A stretch of 64,000 bases of DNA from positions 1 through 64,000 of the forward strand of contig CAVIJD010000009.1 in the NCBI GenBank assembly GCA_963643165.1. The letters run 5' to 3'. Under the pieces are notes generated by a model, which had not been told where the DNA came from, searched no databases, and saw only the letters and a program-made list of their open reading frames with translations. Positions within the stretch are counted from its first letter, which is position 1; every line of letters begins with the position of its first letter. Positions 52,801-62,047 of this stretch are shown piece by piece. A program made the position numbers and the translations under genes. The DNA is from F23-D06 sp963643165. Its GTDB lineage: Bacteria; Bacteroidota; Bacteroidia; Bacteroidales; WCHB1-69.

Positions 52801-54551
52801 TCGAGGGTCTTGAAGCAGTTCTCGAACAGAGACTGGCACTTATCGTCAGCGATTTTCAGAAGGTCAACAGAAGCCTGTGCGCCACCCTGTGATGCACGTG
52901 CCCAGGGAATACCAACGGTGATGTAGTTTACAGAACCCGGTTTCAGCGTGAACGGACCAGCGGACTGCATGAAACGACGGTCGTAAGGAGCGTTGCCTTC
53001 GTTAGCCTCTGTCCAGCCGCCATCCTTAGAGTAGTTCGGCTCGATGCCTTGCGTACCCCAGTTACAAACGTCAGAAGTTCCAGGGAACATGAAGTCGCAA
53101 TCAGGACCGTTGCTGTCGTGGGCGTTGCCGCCGAATTTCATCTTGGTATTGTCTTTCCAAATACCCTGAAGCATGTTATAATATTCGTAAGCCTCGCTCG
53201 GGTCACCAACTACGGTGTTGTCGTTGTTATGATACACGAATCTTCTCATACCATAACGCTCGTTATCAACGATACCGTCGCCGAAGTTCACACCATTGAT
53301 GGCCATCTGGTCGTTAGCGTAGCTGCTCTTGAGGAACTTGTCGCAATATCCGGAGAAAGAAGCGCTGTCAGCGTAGAATTTCGGGTTGTCTCTGTTGTCG
53401 GCATCCATATAAGGTCCTTGGAAGAAGTCAACACCGATTGCGGGCGGTTGGTCTCCATAAGCCCAAGTTTGGCCGGAACCGTCAACGTTAGTACCGTTGT
53501 AGCAGTATCCAAGACCACGACCCACGTCGCAACCTACATAGTCATCGTAAGCGTAACCAAGGTCCGGGTCAACCCACTGGGAGAAGAAAGTGTTGGTAAG
53601 GGTATAGGTTGAACGGTTGATAATCTCGTAGGAGTAGAATGTCATGTTGTTGAGGTCGTCATTCGTAGAGAAGCCGAAAGCCTGTCCACGGATTTCAAGG
53701 CCGATAGGGCTACCGCCGGACTCCGTGTGGGGACCGCCGTTATCGTTGAAGATCCAGAACATGGTTGCGTCGCCTTTCAAGACGTGGTCGGCATAGATCA
53801 TACCGTTAGAACGGTTGTAGTCGGGTTCGGAACCCGGGTAGTTTCTTTGTTCAAGCCAAAGGTCCTCAGGAGTTCTGGGGAGTTCGTGAGCAGCTGCGGC
53901 AGCAATGTTGTCCTCTGTCCAAGGGCAGAGCTCATTATTGATGTCGTAGTACGGGTAGTCACCATTTTCAGGGTCATAGACACCGTTGCCGTTCACATCC
54001 TTGAAGGGGGCAAGGTAGTAAGAATAACCCTCGTCGCCGTGGGCTGGCCAGTTGGCGATTGAAGAAGGCATCACATAACCGGAAGTGTTGTAGCCGGCAA
54101 TGTGCTGGTCAACTTCGGAACGTGTGATTTTGAAATGTTTGTCGAATTTGATACACATGGACTGCGTTGTACCGGCACCAGAGATTTTCAGAGGGCCTGT
54201 CCAGTAGTCGTTACCGACTTGTCTGAAACGTACAGCAGCGAGTTTGAGCTGACCGTTAGCGTCGCGGCCGCCAATCCACAGAGCAGCGCAGAACATAGAG
54301 GTCTTGCCTGAACCGAGCGGAATCTCGTATTCAGCCAATTCTTTGAACCACATGGTACCGCCTGTCTCGAGGTATGCACGAACATTGTTAATAGTAAGTT
54401 CGTTAGAACCGCTGGCGGGAAGACAAGTAGCAGATTCTGCCTTCGGTGTGGATACTCTTTGCGCTCCTTTTGACTTCTCGGCGTGCACAGAACTGAAAGC
54501 CATGCACACGAGCAGGAGCATCAAGCAGAAAATTTTACCGTTATTTTTCAT
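49851..54551 (-). CDS. 1566-residue cell-surface protein with T9SS type A sorting domain
   Basis: Exported giant: signal peptide IFCLMLLLVCMAFSSVHA. The N-terminal conserved block (about 45-125) reads NNVRAYLETGGTMWFKELAEYEIP, SMFCAALWIGGRDANGQLKLAA and FRQVGNDYWTGPL, as in a large uncharacterised Bacteroidota family. The body is rich in Asn, Asp, Tyr and Gly, with few lysine runs and no recognised enzyme motif. The last 90 residues are a CTD: NIVPNPYYGFS, RIVNLPANCTISIYTVSGTLIR, then GGVYIIHVKAPGLGERTLKFF with an extra tail. Sandwiched between a TonB-dependent receptor and a PorV-like barrel, with 28- and 30-base gaps, so one operon. Function unknown; surface binding or assembly is a guess. 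Confidence 0.82.
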   Translation of the reverse strand: MKNNGKIFCLMLLLVCMAFSSVHAEKSKGAQRVSTPKAESATCLPASGSNELTINNVRAYLETGGTMWFKELAEYEIPLGSGKTSMFCAALWIGGRDANGQLKLAAVRFRQVGNDYWTGPLKISGAGTTQSMCIKFDKHFKITRSEVDQHIAGYNTSGYVMPSSIANWPAHGDEGYSYYLAPFKDVNGNGVYDPENGDYPYYDINNELCPWTEDNIAAAAAHELPRTPEDLWLEQRNYPGSEPDYNRSNGMIYADHVLKGDATMFWIFNDNGGPHTESGGSPIGLEIRGQAFGFSTNDDLNNMTFYSYEIINRSTYTLTNTFFSQWVDPDLGYAYDDYVGCDVGRGLGYCYNGTNVDGSGQTWAYGDQPPAIGVDFFQGPYMDADNRDNPKFYADSASFSGYCDKFLKSSYANDQMAINGVNFGDGIVDNERYGMRRFVYHNNDNTVVGDPSEAYEYYNMLQGIWKDNTKMKFGGNAHDSNGPDCDFMFPGTSDVCNWGTQGIEPNYSKDGGWTEANEGNAPYDRRFMQSAGPFTLKPGSVNYITVGIPWARASQGGAQASVDLLKIADDKCQSLFENCFKTLDGPDAPDMTIRELENQLVIYLSNDDPNSNNYHESYVELDPQITKTLTSTEYVNQIDTVYAYDAEGNPDTIVTSSIMPVTTTDTLSTEDRQYKFEGYQIYQLANASVSATDLNDVSKAMLIAQCDVENNASQIVNWIYNDAVGTSVATEMVNGSNKGISHSFIVTEDKFATGSNKNLVNHKEYYFMVIAYGYNEFKKFTLDATNLDGQTTPYLAGRRNIKVYTGVPHKPIDNLTNSVYGDQPMITRIEGQGNGGFFLDLTDESRDLILANNTYNNVQYKENYGPLSIKVIDPLQVKPYDYVVKFLPNSVSEDVNDSTEWQLIISDDVTDEELADLGLDRVTTAGMPISMTNEELFLDLGISISIKNYNFAIHQNDLDEYVVNTAGGYTYANLAKYGQVDFIDATVEYSGDIQWLDFVADQEGDYPANWIHAGQQSSGKWETNSVQEGAEDKYYQWRTEDMCTIMAAKTLNKDEKTRGFKDPEQQFEGVLNGTWAPYVLSSPYDGGPQAKYLVPDNVYYGQDEGSPQPAYFDFTAIAAQPYNPGYNQTLTNLYSVDVVITPDQSKWTRAVVLEAGSATQANDYKVEQQFNGQTYRNVRHEPKNAPSVGKDGKPDNSGTTGLGWFPGYAINVETGERLNIMFAENSEDTLNNGNDMIFNPTNVYAYYRNLQTGELILDEETGKPIPMSITTYNSFRDSYGVTFGEPLNGGRHYIYVMNSAGNTCSMYYRNSSRQRNYNDNDIITSGQGGTFVGTDGVSYPYFECGAYDEGKWLVEKFKTFTSNENYGSNDRKRAKMQLFNNVMWTSIPMPATLQEDNWLSSDVTFKLRVTRPYLRYSSRWYSDPAQSANASQNSGYPMYQFTTKNLVPTAVTESKEAVQNVLDEINIVPNPYYGFSQYESTALENYVRIVNLPANCTISIYTVSGTLIRTITKGDANTTYVQWDLKNHANIPIAGGVYIIHVKAPGLGERTLKFFCAMRPTDLNGF

Positions 54552-54579
54552 ATATGTACTTTATTTTTATTTCTAACTA

Positions 54580-57500
54580 TTAAAAACCGAATTGGATACC
54601 CAAACTTGCGCGGATCGGGCGACTGTAGTTATACGGGTTCTGAACTCTCATCTGGTAGTATGCGATGTAAGAAGGCACATAGATCTGAGAGTTGATTGCC
54701 TGCTGGTACTCAGAAGCGGAAAGGTAACCATCATCATCGGCATTGCCCGTGTAGTCATACACAGAAACGATGTTCTTGAAGTTGAACAGGTTCTGGATGT
54801 CAACATAAATGGTCAGGTAACCCGGTTTTGCTGATTTTGCATTTCCGTCTTTGTCTTTGGCATTTTTGTTCAAGTTGAACACGAAAGTCTTGTCAATACG
54901 AAGGTCACACTGATACTGCCACGGCATGTTAGAACCATAGAGGGAACCGGAGATGGTGGAAGTGGTACCGGAGACGATGGTAGAGTTAGGTGTGCTTGAA
55001 CGGGTGTACGGTGTACCGGAAGCGGCAGAGAACAACAATGAAACGCCTGTGTTGGCCAACCATTGAATGGTCTTCGTCGTCGGCTTGCCGTCAACCATGA
55101 CAGTCTTCTCACTTGTAGGTCCGTCGTAGTCAACACCACCGTCGAAACGATAGTCGAGGTTGATACCGATTCTGTGTCTTTGGTCGAATGACAGGTTGGT
55201 CAGCGTTCTCAAGTTCGGCTGGTTGGCAGCCAAAATTGAAAGCTGTGAAGTTGTGCTGGAACCAGTACCTTTAGCATACTGAAGCGTGTAGTTTGCAGAA
55301 AGCGTGAGGTTGTGGGTTCTGTTCATCTTGTAAGCGAACGTGAAACCTTGTACTGTACCGAAGTCGATGTTCTGGTAAGAATAATAGGTGTTCGGATATG
55401 CGCCCGTGAAGCGGTAAGCTTGGATCTGGTTACGTTTTTCAGAATAGTAAGCGCTGATGCTGATAGAAGATCTGGCACCGATTTTCTGACGGAAACCGAT
55501 TTCATAGTCAATACTCTGCTGAGGTTTCAGGTTGGGGTTGTTCACGATGTCGCTGGTGGATTTACGTTGCGAAATGAACAGATAGTCAATCGGTGAAATC
55601 TGCAGGTTGGTCGGACGGGATGTGATGATGTTGTAGTGAGCGTAGAACAAAGAGTTGTCAGACACCGGGAAAGAGAAAGAGACGCGAGGCATCACAGACC
55701 ACTGTGCAACGTAGTCGGTGAATGCGTTAGATTCAACTTTCGTGATGCCGCCAATGAGGTTGTTGTTCTCGTCATAGAGCGGGTTCTTCAAGACAGGACC
55801 GTTAACGTTAAGTGAAAGAGCCGTCTCAGGGTTCGTAACCTCATTACCTTGTGCATCGTACCAGGTGTCACCACTACGGTAACCGACGATAGAGCTGGAG
55901 GTGAAGCCGTCACCGCCGATTTCGCTTTCGCTCATATAAGTGTCAGAGCCGGAATAATAAACGACCCAGTCAGATTCAGCATTGCCTGCGAATACGTCTC
56001 CCATTGCCTTGTTGGAGTAGGCAGGGTTCTTGCTGAGGATGCTCCACATGTCGCCGACTGTGTAGGCTTCGCGGAACAGGTACGGGTCTTTCAACACTTC
56101 CTGGTTGGCGTCAAAACGGTCAACACGCAGACCGATGTTGAAGAGGAGGGAGTTGATGGAGAACTTGTCTTGCAGATAGAATGCCATGTAGATAGGTTCG
56201 TAAGCGCCGATGTTGTAAGAACGCTGGCCGCCGGCAATCGTATCGTTGAAGAAGTTGGAAATCGTGGTTTTGTGTTTGTTGATTCTTCCCGTGTAGTCAT
56301 AACCATAGTAGCTGACCATCGGGCTGACACCGCCGGAGGTTCCTTGGAGAAGTTCCTCGGCTGAGAACATGTTCAGGTTGTAGGTGGAAGGATCGAGGTT
56401 GTCGATGTCAATCCAATCGTTACCGTTGGGGTCAAGACCAAGGGATGTACGCAGGTTGCGGTCGAAGTTGGTCTGCTCGTTCAGGTTGATGGCTCTGTTG
56501 TAGTCAACGGTGAAGACGCTGCCGTCATCCGTGATGATGGGGTTGTCCTTGTCAAGCTCCGAGATGTGAGAGTTGGTCTCATTTCTCATCAACGTCCACA
56601 AAGAGACGGGAGCAATGCTGTATCCTCTGTAGGTAAGTTTTTCAAAGTCGAAACCGAACTTCAACTCGTGGTTCTTGAGGTTCATCGAGATGCTGGCTTT
56701 CACGCCCAACTGTTCGGTTTGACCTTTGCTGTATCCGTTATAGACGGTACCGGGAGAATAGTACATAGAATAGATAAGGCTCGGGGAGTCACCGTTGCGC
56801 AGTGCACCGTACTGCTGGTAAACGTCAAGGTCTATCGGCAGGCTGGTTGAGCCGTAATAGTCATAATAAGCATTGTTAGTGATGAAATTGTCAACAAAGT
56901 TGAGCGTATATTGGGAAAGGATCGGGTTTACGTTAAAGTTGGGGTTGATTTTGAAAGAGACGATGGAGTCGTACCAGCCCTGGAACTCTACGGCGTTGTA
57001 AAGCGTGATGGGCACGCTGTCAACGGTGACGGTCAGTTCGTCTTGCGCTGAGGAGTAGCCTCTAGCCTTGGTTGTGGTGAACTGGCCCACATAGCCGTAC
57101 TCGAAGAAACGGTCTTTGTGATTTGCGGCATACGAGTGGGAGTTGAAGCGTGTATAGTTGACGTTCACGTCATACATCACATTCTTCAGCACGCCGTTGC
57201 CGGTGGTATCCGTATAGACACGGTGGTTCAAACGGGCATTGAGACGCATGGTGGAGTTGGTCACGATAGGGTTGTTGTCGCCGTTGAGAAGAGCGTAGGT
57301 GGTGCTCCAGGATTTACCGTTCACATATTCGTAAGATCCGCTGAGAGAGAGTCTCATGTTGTTTCTCTTGCCGAGGGTGAAGTCGAGCTTGAGCTGTCCC
57401 AGGTAGTCCCAGCTGCCGGCATTTTTTCTGACACGCTCTTTATGGAAAGCGTCGCTGGTCAGGTAACAACCGGCCTGCTGCCAAGAGCCGAACTCTGAAG

Positions 57501-58425
57501 AGCTGTAACGCAACGGGTTGGCGATCAGGGCTTCTCTAGTTTCGTCGTTTGCAACATAGACACCGCCACGTGCGGGAGATGCGTCATGGTCGTATGAAAC
57601 CTCACCGCTGAACATGAAACCGATACGGGTGGGGTCGTTTTTCTTTTTGCCTTTCAAGAGCGGTCCAGAAACGGAAGCTGCGCCCAAGAAATTGTTGTAT
57701 CCGTCAATGGAACCTCTCAACTCGATGGAGCCGTGGAAGTCTTTCGGGGCCGACTTGGTCGTAATGACGGTGAAAGATGTTCCGTCGCCGTATTCTGCCG
57801 GGATACCACCCTGAATCAACTGGGCTTCCTCGATGGACGACATGGAGATACCACCGTTACCACGCACACGCACACCGTCGATGATCGTCTGTTGACCGTC
57901 TGAACGGTTACCACGCACAGAGGTCATGGAACCATCGACACTGGAGACACCCTCGAGGTTGGCCAATGCGCTGGTTACAGAACGCCCCGGCGTTGTACGC
58001 ACGTTGTCACCGCTGATTCGGCTGGTTGAACTGGTGTTGTCCGGGTCAAAGACAGGCGGTTCATACTTGATGACAACCTCTTCCAAGTCGCTGGAACAGT
58101 CAATTGCAAAGTCAATGAAGAGAACCTGACTGGTTCCCACCTTAATGCCTGTCTTTTTGAGTGATTTCTTGCAGGTCATCTGGGCGTCAGCCTCGAGGTC
58201 GTACGTTCCAAGCTCTACGCCGAACATTGAATACTCACCCTTGTCATCAGCCATAGCCATGTTCACAACCTTGTCGCTGAGCTTCAGGAAGATCTTTGTG
58301 TACTGCAAAGGCTCTCCGGTCTGATCCACGACCTTACCTTTAATGGTACTGGTCTGCGCAAATGCCATGCCTGAGAAAAGAATAACTACTCCTAGAATTG
58401 AGAGTACTTTTTTAATCATAGCCAT
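54580..58425 (-). CDS. TonB-dependent receptor with N-terminal carboxypeptidase-regulatory-like domain
   Basis: 1281 residues. Signal peptide ends MAFAQ. A CarboxypepD_reg-like beta domain (about 25-110, IKGKVVDQTGEPLQYTKIFLK) precedes a plug domain (about 130-240, SALANLEGVSSVDGSMTSVRGNRSDG, IIDGVRVRG, IQGGIPAEYGDG) and a 22-strand type barrel ending ASLGIQFGF. No SusD gene is adjacent, so it is not a classic Sus pair. It heads the receptor/giant/PorV operon behind a -7 element at 58473. An ATG two codons in (58419) is equally possible. Confidence 0.9.
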   Translation of the reverse strand: MAMIKKVLSILGVVILFSGMAFAQTSTIKGKVVDQTGEPLQYTKIFLKLSDKVVNMAMADDKGEYSMFGVELGTYDLEADAQMTCKKSLKKTGIKVGTSQVLFIDFAIDCSSDLEEVVIKYEPPVFDPDNTSSTSRISGDNVRTTPGRSVTSALANLEGVSSVDGSMTSVRGNRSDGQQTIIDGVRVRGNGGISMSSIEEAQLIQGGIPAEYGDGTSFTVITTKSAPKDFHGSIELRGSIDGYNNFLGAASVSGPLLKGKKKNDPTRIGFMFSGEVSYDHDASPARGGVYVANDETREALIANPLRYSSSEFGSWQQAGCYLTSDAFHKERVRKNAGSWDYLGQLKLDFTLGKRNNMRLSLSGSYEYVNGKSWSTTYALLNGDNNPIVTNSTMRLNARLNHRVYTDTTGNGVLKNVMYDVNVNYTRFNSHSYAANHKDRFFEYGYVGQFTTTKARGYSSAQDELTVTVDSVPITLYNAVEFQGWYDSIVSFKINPNFNVNPILSQYTLNFVDNFITNNAYYDYYGSTSLPIDLDVYQQYGALRNGDSPSLIYSMYYSPGTVYNGYSKGQTEQLGVKASISMNLKNHELKFGFDFEKLTYRGYSIAPVSLWTLMRNETNSHISELDKDNPIITDDGSVFTVDYNRAINLNEQTNFDRNLRTSLGLDPNGNDWIDIDNLDPSTYNLNMFSAEELLQGTSGGVSPMVSYYGYDYTGRINKHKTTISNFFNDTIAGGQRSYNIGAYEPIYMAFYLQDKFSINSLLFNIGLRVDRFDANQEVLKDPYLFREAYTVGDMWSILSKNPAYSNKAMGDVFAGNAESDWVVYYSGSDTYMSESEIGGDGFTSSSIVGYRSGDTWYDAQGNEVTNPETALSLNVNGPVLKNPLYDENNNLIGGITKVESNAFTDYVAQWSVMPRVSFSFPVSDNSLFYAHYNIITSRPTNLQISPIDYLFISQRKSTSDIVNNPNLKPQQSIDYEIGFRQKIGARSSISISAYYSEKRNQIQAYRFTGAYPNTYYSYQNIDFGTVQGFTFAYKMNRTHNLTLSANYTLQYAKGTGSSTTSQLSILAANQPNLRTLTNLSFDQRHRIGINLDYRFDGGVDYDGPTSEKTVMVDGKPTTKTIQWLANTGVSLLFSAASGTPYTRSSTPNSTIVSGTTSTISGSLYGSNMPWQYQCDLRIDKTFVFNLNKNAKDKDGNAKSAKPGYLTIYVDIQNLFNFKNIVSVYDYTGNADDDGYLSASEYQQAINSQIYVPSYIAYYQMRVQNPYNYSRPIRASLGIQFGF

Positions 58426-58472
58426 TAATTTATATTAAACTTTAAAATTTATACTATTTTGAATTTGAGCGC

Positions 58473-58480
58473 CAAAAATA
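58473..58480 (-). promoter_or_regulatory. -7 element (TATTTTTG) of the receptor-giant-PorV operon
   Basis: Perfect TAnnTTTG on the minus strand, 47 bases before the ATG. No TTTG at the -33 spacing. Confidence 0.6.
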
Positions 58481-58544
58481 CAAAAATTCCGTTTCGTTTG
58501 GATTGCGAAATTTCAATATCTTCAAAATACTTTTTCACGGTGCC

Positions 58545-58940
58545 CTAAAACTTTCTCTTGAGAATTTCCGAATAGATTACCCCCTTTAACAACTCCTCAT
58601 CACTAAAGTCAAGCAATGAACCCTCATTGCTTTTATCTTCAACTACTTGCACAGTCGGTTTCGCTTTAGTACCCTTCGGTTTCTTCTCATTAACGCCCGC
58701 CTCCGGCATACGCTCGTAGGTGAAATATTCACTCCCTTTCTGGGACTGCTGTTGAGGTTGCTGCCATGTCTCCTCCAGCTCCTCGTCGATTATCTCTTCC
58801 TCAAATTCTTCCATCTCAACGTCTTCCTCCGGCATTACATCCGGGACTGCTTTCTTGTCCTTTTTCTTCTTCAACAACGAAGGCAATGAAAACAAGGCCA
58901 CTAACGCTATCGTGACTATAAACTCTAAAAATGATTCCAT
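58545..58940 (-). CDS. small acidic membrane-anchored protein of unknown function
   Basis: 131 residues: one N-terminal membrane helix (FIVTIALVALFSLPSL) followed by a KKKKDKK stop-transfer run, an acidic middle (EEDVEMEEFEEEIIDEELEE, about 38-57), a Q/K-rich linker, and a short conserved-looking end, DEELLKGVIYSEILKRKF. I recall similar endings on small Bacteroidota proteins of unknown role. It lies between the YihY gene and the receptor operon, same strand, with 44- and 119-base flanks. Confidence 0.65.
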   Translation of the reverse strand: MESFLEFIVTIALVALFSLPSLLKKKKDKKAVPDVMPEEDVEMEEFEEEIIDEELEETWQQPQQQSQKGSEYFTYERMPEAGVNEKKPKGTKAKPTVQVVEDKSNEGSLLDFSDEELLKGVIYSEILKRKF

Positions 58941-58984
58941 AATATTATTTATCTATTGTATATATAATATTGTTGTTTGTTCTT

Positions 58985-60022
58985 TTATTTTTGTTTCCCC
59001 GGATTATTGCTTGTGTGCTGAACCGCTGTTTTGTCCTCGTTCTGTTCAGCCGTCTTCGTCGATTTGGCTTTGGCTATGCTCACGTTCAATTCGTAGCCTA
59101 TCAACAACACCAACGAACTCCAGTTGAGCCACAACAGAATGGCAAACAAGGCCCCCAATGAACCGTATATCAGATTGTAATTAGAGAAATTGGAAAAATA
59201 GACATTCAGCCCCCACAACAACACGACCATCAACAGGGTACAAGTGGTTGAGCCGGCAGAGAAGAACCGGTACCGGCTCTTCTTCTCCCCGGACGCTATG
59301 TGGTAGGTGACGCTGACCATAAAATAGATGGCCCCGAAGGTGAGCAGCCACTTGATGCCATGTATCGCATAATAATAGACGGCGTTCGGACTTTCGCCCA
59401 TCAGCCGGTGGTGCAGCCGGTTGACAAGCGCGGCAGAGAAGATGAAAAGCAGCACTACCGTCACTATCGTGATGAAGAATATGAACATCAGCACGAAACT
59501 CATGCCGAGTTGTTTTATGAAATTCCGCCGCTTTTCTTGCAAAAACGAGGTGTTGAGCGCCACAAGGATGCCATTCATGCAAAGCACGGCAAAATAGATG
59601 CCGAAGAATAACATAAAGGACGACAGCGTTCCGTTTTGACGGGTGATGACATCTGTGACCACATTCTCGATGGCCGGCCAGGCGTAGGTCGGGAACAGCG
59701 ACTGCAGGAACTCAAGCAATACGGTCTGCACATTGCTGCCCAAAAATGCTATGGCAGAAAAGAGGGCGATGAGCATCGGTATCAGGGCTATGAACACTCT
59801 ATAGGTGAGTGCCGCGGCGCGCTGGAAGATGATGCCTTTCCCTAACGACATCATATAGAACTGCATGACATCGTACAACGGCATCTGCTGCAGCCCGACA
59901 AATGATACGGTCTTTGACTTCCGGATTATCGGGCCCACAACCGGCATCTCTTCCCACTCTTTGCCCATCCGCCGGAACCGTTGTCTCATCACTTTCAGTT
60001 TGCGCCTTGTCTTCTCACTCAT
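58985..60022 (-). CDS. YihY/BrkB-family inner-membrane protein
   Basis: 345 residues with about six membrane helices, of the YihY/UPF0761 family once misnamed ribonuclease BN. Family text: QFYMMSLGKGIIFQRAAALTYR (with the conserved aromatic-arginine edge), FLQSLFPTYAWPAIENVVTDVI, ILLWLNWSSLVLLIGYELNVS near the C-terminus. Cytosolic charged tails at both ends. Function not settled; transport or lipid handling has been proposed. Its ATG lies 8 bases inside the end of the AsmA-like gene, so the two are coupled. Confidence 0.88.
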   Translation of the reverse strand: MSEKTRRKLKVMRQRFRRMGKEWEEMPVVGPIIRKSKTVSFVGLQQMPLYDVMQFYMMSLGKGIIFQRAAALTYRVFIALIPMLIALFSAIAFLGSNVQTVLLEFLQSLFPTYAWPAIENVVTDVITRQNGTLSSFMLFFGIYFAVLCMNGILVALNTSFLQEKRRNFIKQLGMSFVLMFIFFITIVTVVLLFIFSAALVNRLHHRLMGESPNAVYYYAIHGIKWLLTFGAIYFMVSVTYHIASGEKKSRYRFFSAGSTTCTLLMVVLLWGLNVYFSNFSNYNLIYGSLGALFAILLWLNWSSLVLLIGYELNVSIAKAKSTKTAEQNEDKTAVQHTSNNPGKQK

Positions 60023-62042
60023 CGTAACGTAAATTAAAAGCGGCTTTCAATTCGTCCTTGGCAACCACATTCATCCTTTCTTCGTTCTTTCGAATGCGTT
60101 GTCCAGCAATACCCTGCCCTGTCAACTGGTTCTTTATCGCCTCATAACAACGATTCATCAGCATATTCTCACGCTGCTGCAAGTCGATCGTGTCTTCCGT
60201 CGCTATGTTAACGCCGGTCTGTATTTCCAGCACAAGTTCTTCTTTCTCCTTAAGGCAAGTGGCAATCTCCTGAATCTGATGCACTTGCTCCATATTCAGC
60301 ATCACCGTGTCGCGAGGCGGGAAAGCCATAGCCTTGAAAGTTCCGTTCCCCGTGATGGCATCCCCAATGAAGTCAATCGGCGAAGCGGCAATCTTGACAA
60401 TAAGGTTGGCCAACGTTTTCCAGAATATCTTCCGGAACGAGAACTCCGGCGACGCGATATTGCCTTTTACGGGCACCTCCATACGGGCGTGATGCTTCCG
60501 GTCGGTCAGAATATAAACCGCCGCCCTCACCGGTATCTTGGTCACGGCTGTCAGGCTCCGGTCTTTCTTGCCGAACACGGGCTTGTAAACGTCAAGGCCG
60601 TTGCGGCTGTCGAGCCAGTTGTTCTTAATGGCAGTTGTGCTCCTGAACGTGAACAGGCCGTCCTGCAGCGGACTGGCAAGATAATGCAGCGAATAGGGCG
60701 AAAAGTCCTTTAATGCCAGATTCTCTATCATCACCTCGATGTCTGCGTTCTTGAGATCCATGATGTCTGCATTGCCGGAACACCGGAATGTGCCCATGCT
60801 CCCCAATCCGGCCGTTGCCGCAAACGTCGCGTTCTGCTCGTCGGAGATGTTCTCCGCCGACACCTCAATGTCCCTGACAACAAACTCCTGCTCCTGCGGC
60901 GACACAGACCGGTCGGCAAACAAGAATTGCCCGTTTGAAATCGCCAACTTCTTGACAACAAAGTGCAATTTGTCCTGACGGACGGCGGCCGTGTCCTGCT
61001 TTTGAGGCTCGTCTTGAGCCTGATCTGCCCCGTCGTCTGTTTTGTGACTGTCCTTGGTGACGAAAAGCCGCGACAACGTGTTCCCGTCCTTGAAAATCTC
61101 ATACCGGAACATGGGACGGTCAAGTTTGATGCTGCTGATCCGGTATTCTTTGTTCTCGAGGTCTATCTTGTCAATAGCAACCTGCAGTGAAGACAACGAG
61201 GCCAACGGGCTCTTGTTCTCCGTAGTTGCTTCTACATCTTTGAGACAAAGGCTGCCAGAGGCATTCAAGTTCAGCAGGTGGCTCGTAGAACCCGTAGCCT
61301 TCAGGTCGCCGTCAAGTTTCCCTTTCAACGTCTCCACGTTCAAGAACTGCGTCAGATAGGGCATCACGGTGGCTATGTCGAACTTGCTCCACTTCAAGTT
61401 CAGTTCATACTTCTCTTTTTCAATGTTATATGCCATCTTCACGGCCAGTTTCCCCTCCTTCTCAAAATCGAGGTTCAGGTCAACTTGCGTGTCGTCCCCT
61501 GAAAAATAGATACAGGGCACGTTGAGCACTATGTTTTTGAGACCTATACTGCTCCCCACCGCCACGTCCTGATAGGTCAATGCACTGTTACAGATGCTTA
61601 TATTATTAAGGGTGACGCTCCAGCCCGACGGTTCGTCGTCTTTGTCCTCCTTTTTGTTTTTTGAAAAAAAGTCAACAATGTCGCTGAAATTGAAGCGGCT
61701 GTTGTTTTGTATCACTTGTCCGTCCAGTCCGTCCAGTTCCACTTTGCGGAAATAGACTGATTTTCCGAGCAGGCGTGGCAGCGACAACCGCACCTTCAGT
61801 TTGGAGAAAGAGACAAAATCCTTTTGCGGATTTTCCTCTTTCATCGTAAAGCCGAGGATGGAGACTCCGCCGTTGAAGATATTGATGCGTATATGTTCGA
61901 TGTCCACCTTGCGGTGGCAGAGCTCTTCGCTGTGTTTCACCAGATAGGCTCTGGCAATGGGGCCTGCCGCCACGCTCACTACAATCAGCACGGCCAGCAC
62001 AATCCCGACAGTCAGAAGCGCTATCTTACAGCCTCTTTTCAT
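60015..62042 (-). CDS. AsmA-like/DUF748 envelope protein
   Basis: 675 residues anchored by one N-terminal helix (IALLTVGIVLAVLIVVSVAAG), then a long beta-rich periplasmic body with the repeated pattern of the AsmA/DUF748 group: HRKVDIEHIRINIFNGGVSILG, KVELDGLDGQVIQ, LKGKLDGDLKATGS, and VKGNIASPEFSFRKIFWKTL close to the end. Such bridge-like proteins are proposed to move phospholipid between membranes. Start taken at ATG 62042; a TTG at 62051 is also in frame. Preceded by nadC, overlapped by yihY. Confidence 0.8.
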   Translation of the reverse strand: MKRGCKIALLTVGIVLAVLIVVSVAAGPIARAYLVKHSEELCHRKVDIEHIRINIFNGGVSILGFTMKEENPQKDFVSFSKLKVRLSLPRLLGKSVYFRKVELDGLDGQVIQNNSRFNFSDIVDFFSKNKKEDKDDEPSGWSVTLNNISICNSALTYQDVAVGSSIGLKNIVLNVPCIYFSGDDTQVDLNLDFEKEGKLAVKMAYNIEKEKYELNLKWSKFDIATVMPYLTQFLNVETLKGKLDGDLKATGSTSHLLNLNASGSLCLKDVEATTENKSPLASLSSLQVAIDKIDLENKEYRISSIKLDRPMFRYEIFKDGNTLSRLFVTKDSHKTDDGADQAQDEPQKQDTAAVRQDKLHFVVKKLAISNGQFLFADRSVSPQEQEFVVRDIEVSAENISDEQNATFAATAGLGSMGTFRCSGNADIMDLKNADIEVMIENLALKDFSPYSLHYLASPLQDGLFTFRSTTAIKNNWLDSRNGLDVYKPVFGKKDRSLTAVTKIPVRAAVYILTDRKHHARMEVPVKGNIASPEFSFRKIFWKTLANLIVKIAASPIDFIGDAITGNGTFKAMAFPPRDTVMLNMEQVHQIQEIATCLKEKEELVLEIQTGVNIATEDTIDLQQRENMLMNRCYEAIKNQLTGQGIAGQRIRKNEERMNVVAKDELKAAFNLRYDE

Positions 62043-62047
62043 GATTT

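Noticed and set aside
58985..60022. Ribonuclease BN
   Set aside because: Old annotation for the YihY family; the true RNase BN is a metallo-beta-lactamase-fold enzyme.
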